A stretch of DNA of 42,152 nucleotides from positions 1-42,152 of the IMG/VR virus record IMGVR_UViG_3300025168_017083. The stretch is one strand, 5' to 3'. The position numbers and the translations under genes were made by a program. This stretch comes from a virus. Positions 37,591 to 42,152 of the stretch are shown here, piece by piece (position 1 is the stretch's first letter; each line of letters begins with the position of its first letter). The notes beneath the pieces are model-generated. The model was not told where the DNA came from, ran no database searches, and worked only from the letters and a program-made list of their open reading frames with translations.

Positions 37591-40221
37591 ATGAGTTATA
37601 AAAACTGTTATGTAGTAAGAGAACCAGGAAATTGGGGATTTTGGAATGTTCATTTATGGACGGATGAAGGATATTCGGTAGAATCTTTCCAAAATTATGG
37701 GTATCAAGAATGTAGTGAATATCAATCTACACATAGAGGTTTAAAAGGAGAACCCTTAAAAAGGGTAACCAATTGGGATAAAAACACAACAGATTTACAT
37801 TATGCAGATCATACGCGTGGAAATATCCACACTAAATTTTTAATAGATAAATATGGAACAAATGATACTCCCTCTGTAACTCATAGGGAAGTATTTTTTG
37901 ATATTGAGATTGAAATGGGGGGAGCGCTTACACCCGAATATATTAAACAAGCCCCCAAACCTATCACTTCAATAGCTTGGTGGGATAAACAAGTAGATGA
38001 GTGGGCGATTGTTATCCTAGATAAAACAGGTGAAATTAAACCTGGTATTCAAGATGGTAGAGAAATTATTCCTGTTAAACGTGAAAACGATTTAATTGAG
38101 GTATTTCTTACTAGAATGGAAGCTATCTCTCCAGATATTCTGATAGGTTATAATAGTGATTATTTTGATATACCTTACATCTATTATAGGATAAAAAATC
38201 GCTTAGGTGAGCGCATAGCAAAGCGTTTATCCCCTATTCGTGTGGTTGAAGAAAGAGACCCTAGATGGTATCCAGATCAACCAATTAGAATAGCAGGGGT
38301 AGCTTCACTTGATTATATGCGATTACATAAAAAATATTCTTTCCAACAAGAACCTTCTTATAAATTAGATTCTCTTGGAGAAAAATATGTGGGGCAAGGT
38401 AAAATAGAATACGATGGTTCACTTGATAGATTATTTGCGGAGGATAAACAAAAGTTCATTGATTATAACTTTGTAGATGTTTTAATCCTTAAAAAGCTAG
38501 ATGAAAAATTTCAATACATTGATTTAACAAAAAACTTAGCACATAAAGGAAAAACATCATACGAAGAAGTATATCAATCATCTAGAATACATGATGGGGC
38601 TATTTCAAGCTATCTATTATCTGAGGATATAATTCCACCTAATAAAGACCATAATCCCTTTAGAAAAGACACTTACGCAGGAGGTTATTTATTTTGCCCT
38701 AAAACAGGCATTTATAACTATATGTTTGATGAGGATTTAACATCACTATATCCTTCAATTATTATGTCTCTTAATATTGGTAGAGAAACATTTCTTGGTA
38801 GAATTGTAACATTTAATGATAGAGATAATAGATTAGGATTAAATGATCTTAAAGAAATGGATCCTGATAAGGAATTCGAAATAGAAAATCTTAAACGTCA
38901 AACAAAAACAATGACTGCTAAGCAATTAATAGAATTAATTGAAGGTAATAAATTAGCAATCTCAGCAAATGGTGTAATGTTTAGAACAGATAAACCATCA
39001 ACACTTTCTATTGTGCTATCTAAATGGTTTGATGAAAGGGTTAGATATAAGAATGCAATGAAAAAGGCATTCCAATCAGGAAATAAAGAAGAGGGCCAAT
39101 TAAACCACCTACGTCAATATACAATGAAAATCTTGTTAAATTCATTGTATGGTGCTACTGCATTACCTACATTTAGATATGGTTCTGTTCTTTTAAGTGA
39201 AGGAATTACCCTCACAGGACAAAGAATCATCCAAGACTCAGGTACATTTATAAATCAAGAAGCCGAAAAACTACTTCAAACGGGTAAGGATGTTTATAAC
39301 ATCAAAACCACCCCTACACAACGTTATGAAGATTGTAGTGGAGTTGTAATGTATGAGGATACAGATTCATGTTATGTAAATGCTGAGCCTTTATTACGTA
39401 AAATGTATCCGAATTTTGATAGCTTAGAAGAAGTAGATAAGTCAAATAAGTTAGAAGCATTGTCTTTAGATTATCAAGATAGGATTAATGACTATTATGT
39501 AGGATTTGCTCAAGAGGCATTTAATGTCCCTAAAGATAAAAATCGCCTCGAAATGAAAACTGAATGTACAATTCGCTCCGCTTTCTTTTCAGGTAAACGT
39601 AGATATGCACAATATATAACAAAGAAAGAAGGTGTACCTTGTGATGAAATTGATGTAAAAGGACTTGATTTTAAGAAATCTAACTTCCCACCACTCTTTA
39701 GAACATTTTTTGAAGAAATCTTAAATAAAATACTATTTGGTGAGACAAGAGAAAAAATTGACCAACAAATTCTAGAATTTAAAGACTCATTAGATGATCG
39801 TGATTTTGTTGCAATTTCAAAACCAACAGGAGTAAGAGGAATAGACAAATATTTAGCTGCACCCGCAACTGCAGGATGTATATTTTCAACATTCGAAAAT
39901 AAAGCACCTGTGGGGGTTAAAGCAGCTGTTAGATATAATGATTTGCTTAAATTTAAAGGTCTAGATAAAAAACACACCCAAATTGTAGAGGGAGATAAAA
40001 TTAAATGGGTATATTTAAGAGATAACCCCTATAAAATAGATACTATGGGGTTTTTAGATTTTGATATGCCTCCTAAGATCAGAGAATTTATTGAAGAATA
40101 TGTAGATAAATCAAGAGCATTTGATACAATATTAAAAAATAAATTAGAGTCATTCTACCAAGATTTAGGTTGGGGGGATTTAACACTTAATACGTATGTT
40201 CAGCAGTTTTTTAAATTTTAA
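37591..40221 (+). CDS. gp43: Family B DNA polymerase (T4 gp43-like)
   Basis: The 876-residue replicative polymerase has an exonuclease domain with FFDIEIE (D104, E106) and YNSDYFDIPYIY. The palm has D382-LTSLYPSII (motif A), the fingers helix KILLNSLYGA (motif B) and YEDTDS with D590 and D592 (motif C). SGKRRYAQYITKKEG is the thumb-side KKRYA element. It is close in length to T4 gp43 (898). The C-terminus ends TYVQQFFKF, possibly a clamp-binding tail, and the sliding clamp gene begins 7 nt later. It would be the main replicase. The divergent family A protein at 20612 is a second polymerase. Confidence 0.95.
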   Translation: MSYKNCYVVREPGNWGFWNVHLWTDEGYSVESFQNYGYQECSEYQSTHRGLKGEPLKRVTNWDKNTTDLHYADHTRGNIHTKFLIDKYGTNDTPSVTHREVFFDIEIEMGGALTPEYIKQAPKPITSIAWWDKQVDEWAIVILDKTGEIKPGIQDGREIIPVKRENDLIEVFLTRMEAISPDILIGYNSDYFDIPYIYYRIKNRLGERIAKRLSPIRVVEERDPRWYPDQPIRIAGVASLDYMRLHKKYSFQQEPSYKLDSLGEKYVGQGKIEYDGSLDRLFAEDKQKFIDYNFVDVLILKKLDEKFQYIDLTKNLAHKGKTSYEEVYQSSRIHDGAISSYLLSEDIIPPNKDHNPFRKDTYAGGYLFCPKTGIYNYMFDEDLTSLYPSIIMSLNIGRETFLGRIVTFNDRDNRLGLNDLKEMDPDKEFEIENLKRQTKTMTAKQLIELIEGNKLAISANGVMFRTDKPSTLSIVLSKWFDERVRYKNAMKKAFQSGNKEEGQLNHLRQYTMKILLNSLYGATALPTFRYGSVLLSEGITLTGQRIIQDSGTFINQEAEKLLQTGKDVYNIKTTPTQRYEDCSGVVMYEDTDSCYVNAEPLLRKMYPNFDSLEEVDKSNKLEALSLDYQDRINDYYVGFAQEAFNVPKDKNRLEMKTECTIRSAFFSGKRRYAQYITKKEGVPCDEIDVKGLDFKKSNFPPLFRTFFEEILNKILFGETREKIDQQILEFKDSLDDRDFVAISKPTGVRGIDKYLAAPATAGCIFSTFENKAPVGVKAAVRYNDLLKFKGLDKKHTQIVEGDKIKWVYLRDNPYKIDTMGFLDFDMPPKIREFIEEYVDKSRAFDTILKNKLESFYQDLGWGDLTLNTYVQQFFKF

Positions 40222-40228
40222 ATAGGTT

Positions 40229-40972
40229 ATGGTAAATAAAAAGGTTATATCGGATATTATATCCCAATACTCCCTTGGTGGAGAAATAGAAAAAGTCAAG
40301 TGGCAAATCACTGATGATGATTTATATATTTCTTTTAAAAATGGCTCAAAAACAATAGCAGGTGAAATCAATCATCCTGGGAATTTAGGGCTAAAGAAGG
40401 GAACCTACGGAATTTACGATACATCTAAATTAATTAAGTGTTTAAATATCCTAGATGGTGAACTATTAATGGAAGCTAAAATAGTAAACGACACCCCTTC
40501 TATCCTCAATATAGCAGATACTAACTATGAAATTCGATTTAATTTAGCGAGTGCGGGAGCTATTGAAGACACAGACGTAAGTAAAATTAAAACACCTGAG
40601 GAAGAAAGCGCATCATTTGAAATAACAGATGAATTTATTACACGTTTTGTAAAGTCAAAGAATGCATTAAATGATATTGAAAAATTTACTATTGAAACTA
40701 GAGATGGTTTTAGTGGAGATGAATTAGTATTTACAATTGGAACTGAATTGAGAGGAAGCACAATTGAATTCACAACAGACGCCACAGTAACAAAACACTT
40801 TAAATCAATTCCCTTTTCAGCTGAGTCATTTAAAGAAATCCTAAAAGCAAATAGATCATATGAAAGTGGTAAACTCACAGTATATAGTGAAGGATTTATT
40901 ATATTAGATTTTAAATTTGAAGATGAAACTTCTACAAAATATTTCATAATTAGATTGCAAGATGCCAGTTAA
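40229..40972 (+). CDS. gp45: Sliding clamp (gp45-like)
   Basis: The 247-residue protein lies directly after the polymerase, as expected for its processivity clamp. It shows the gp45 pattern: ISDIISQYSLGGEIEKVKWQ, TIAGEINHPG, GTYGIYDTSKLIKCLNILDG and a C-terminal repeat ending DETSTKYFIIRLQDAS. T4 gp45 has 228 residues and forms a trimeric ring, which in T4 also activates late transcription. Similarity is weak outside these segments, so the call rests partly on position. Confidence 0.8.
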   Translation: MVNKKVISDIISQYSLGGEIEKVKWQITDDDLYISFKNGSKTIAGEINHPGNLGLKKGTYGIYDTSKLIKCLNILDGELLMEAKIVNDTPSILNIADTNYEIRFNLASAGAIEDTDVSKIKTPEEESASFEITDEFITRFVKSKNALNDIEKFTIETRDGFSGDELVFTIGTELRGSTIEFTTDATVTKHFKSIPFSAESFKEILKANRSYESGKLTVYSEGFIILDFKFEDETSTKYFIIRLQDAS

Positions 40973-40975
40973 AAT

Positions 40976-41003
40976 ATTTGGATATCTGAATAATTATTCG
41001 TAT
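40976..41003 (+). promoter_or_regulatory. Candidate ATTTGG-type phage promoter before 41027 gene
   Basis: ATTTGGATA and ATTCGTAT repeat the element before the polymerase at the same spacing. A start codon follows 24 nt later. This would separately transcribe the small gene and the chaperonin pair after it. Confidence 0.45.
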
Positions 41004-41026
41004 ATTGACGCAAAATAAATAAATTA

Positions 41027-41188
41027 ATGAGTGAAGATACTGCCCAACTAGTTAAAGAATATGTTTATAAAAATTATAAAACATATAAAGATAAACAATT
41101 AATTATCAATGAGTTTGATAAATGTTATCATGTGCTTACACATAAAGATGCTTCACCCCTAATATTAGGTAAAGGAATATTAAAATAA
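41027..41188 (+). CDS. Small 53-residue protein
   Basis: The ORF starts MSEDTAQLVKEYVYKNYKTY and ends in ILGKGILK. It is followed after 9 nt by the gene at 41198. It has a mixed helical and strand composition with lysine- and tyrosine-rich sections. No family is recognised. The promoter-like element upstream supports expression. Confidence 0.55.
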   Translation: MSEDTAQLVKEYVYKNYKTYKDKQLIINEFDKCYHVLTHKDASPLILGKGILK

Positions 41189-41197
41189 ATAAAAGTT

Positions 41198-41473
41198 ATG
41201 AGAGGAAGACAAAAAGGTCAAACAAAAAGAATGAGTATTATTAAGGATGAATCAATATCACCTTATGAAATCCATGTAGAGGAGGAACAGTATGTTCTAG
41301 TAGATGGTGAAAAACAAAAGCCTCTAGGGTATTTTACAGAATTAAATGGGTTAATAAATAAAGTATCACGTATGAGTCTAGCAAATAATAAAGAAACATA
41401 TACATTAGTTGGCTTTATAGAAAGTTTTAACAACATAAAAAACGAAATAACAAATAATTTTAAAAACATTTAA
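41198..41473 (+). CDS. Unknown 91-residue protein
   Basis: The product begins with a basic tail (MRGRQKGQTKRMSIIK), then a compact segment (YEIHVEEEQYVLVDGEKQKP, LGYFTELNGLINKVSRMSLA) and a helical C-terminus. The start is preceded by AAATAAAAGTTATG, and GroES begins one base after its stop. The strand-turn-strand pattern YEI...YVLVDG recalls small phage proteins of unknown function. Role unknown. Confidence 0.6.
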   Translation: MRGRQKGQTKRMSIIKDESISPYEIHVEEEQYVLVDGEKQKPLGYFTELNGLINKVSRMSLANNKETYTLVGFIESFNNIKNEITNNFKNI

Positions 41474-41474
41474 T

Positions 41475-42152
<678 letters not shown>

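Noticed and set aside
39510-39977. Minus-strand open frame opposite the DNA polymerase
   Set aside because: It overlaps conserved polymerase coding sequence and has no promoter or leader.
40525-40947. Minus-strand open frame opposite the sliding clamp
   Set aside because: Shadow frame produced by codon bias in an AT-rich gene.

Overview
The window is a contiguous piece of a tailed-phage genome with a contractile tail (T4-like myovirus). All genes lie on the + strand, they are packed tightly with many 1-13 nt overlaps, and the DNA is AT-rich. No tRNA, rRNA, IS element, integrase or CRISPR array was seen. The host is most likely a member of the Bacteroidota, probably Flavobacteriia. Two cargo genes encode secreted proteins of the kind found there, one with a type IX secretion (type B) C-terminal sorting domain and one with a dockerin-like C-terminus. 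Gene starts mostly lack Shine-Dalgarno sequences and instead carry A-rich leaders, often ending AAAGTTATG. A DUF4494-like gene points the same way.

Layout. (1) 1-6549: end of an unknown protein, then four tail-fibre or fibre-like genes that share the same SASGNITASG-type repeats. The third ends in an S74 self-cleaving chaperone. A small coiled-coil protein follows. (2) 6674-20578: tail module with sheath, tube, a gp26-like baseplate protein overlapped by a second reading frame at a run of seven T's, tape measure, a repeat protein, a baseplate protein, a LysM-like gp53-type wedge protein, a large hub-like protein and a further tail protein. (3) 20612-23279: a divergent family A DNA polymerase-like protein, an unknown protein and a DUF5872-like possible internal head protein. 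(4) 23358-29564: replication and nucleotide genes: gp32-like SSB, UvsX/RecA, 5'-3' exonuclease, DnaB-type helicase and a B12-dependent (class II) ribonucleotide reductase. (5) 29564-36581: small genes interleaved with a full preQ0 pathway (QueD, QueC, QueE, FolE) plus a DpdA-like DNA transglycosylase, a membrane-anchored PD-(D/E)XK nuclease and a hypoxanthine phosphoribosyltransferase. The two secreted-protein cargo genes sit inside this block. (6) 36597-42152: DUF4494-like protein, MazG-like pyrophosphohydrolase, family B DNA polymerase, sliding clamp, small genes, and a GroES-GroEL pair cut by the window edge.

How it fits together. FolE, QueD, QueE and QueC convert GTP to preQ0, and the DpdA-like enzyme would exchange it for guanine in DNA. 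The phage genome is therefore probably 7-deazaguanine-modified and protected from restriction. Hpt, the reductase and the MazG-like enzyme would shape the nucleotide pools for this and for replication. The GroES/EL pair would help fold phage proteins. The type IX cargo would be displayed or secreted by the infected cell.

The most unusual points are the phage-borne type IX cargo, two DNA polymerases of different families (one divergent), a QueC that lacks its zinc cysteines, a likely programmed frameshift in the baseplate gene, and several recurring non-coding motifs that look like phage promoters and translation starts. All functional calls are by eye from sequence motifs, and no searches were run.
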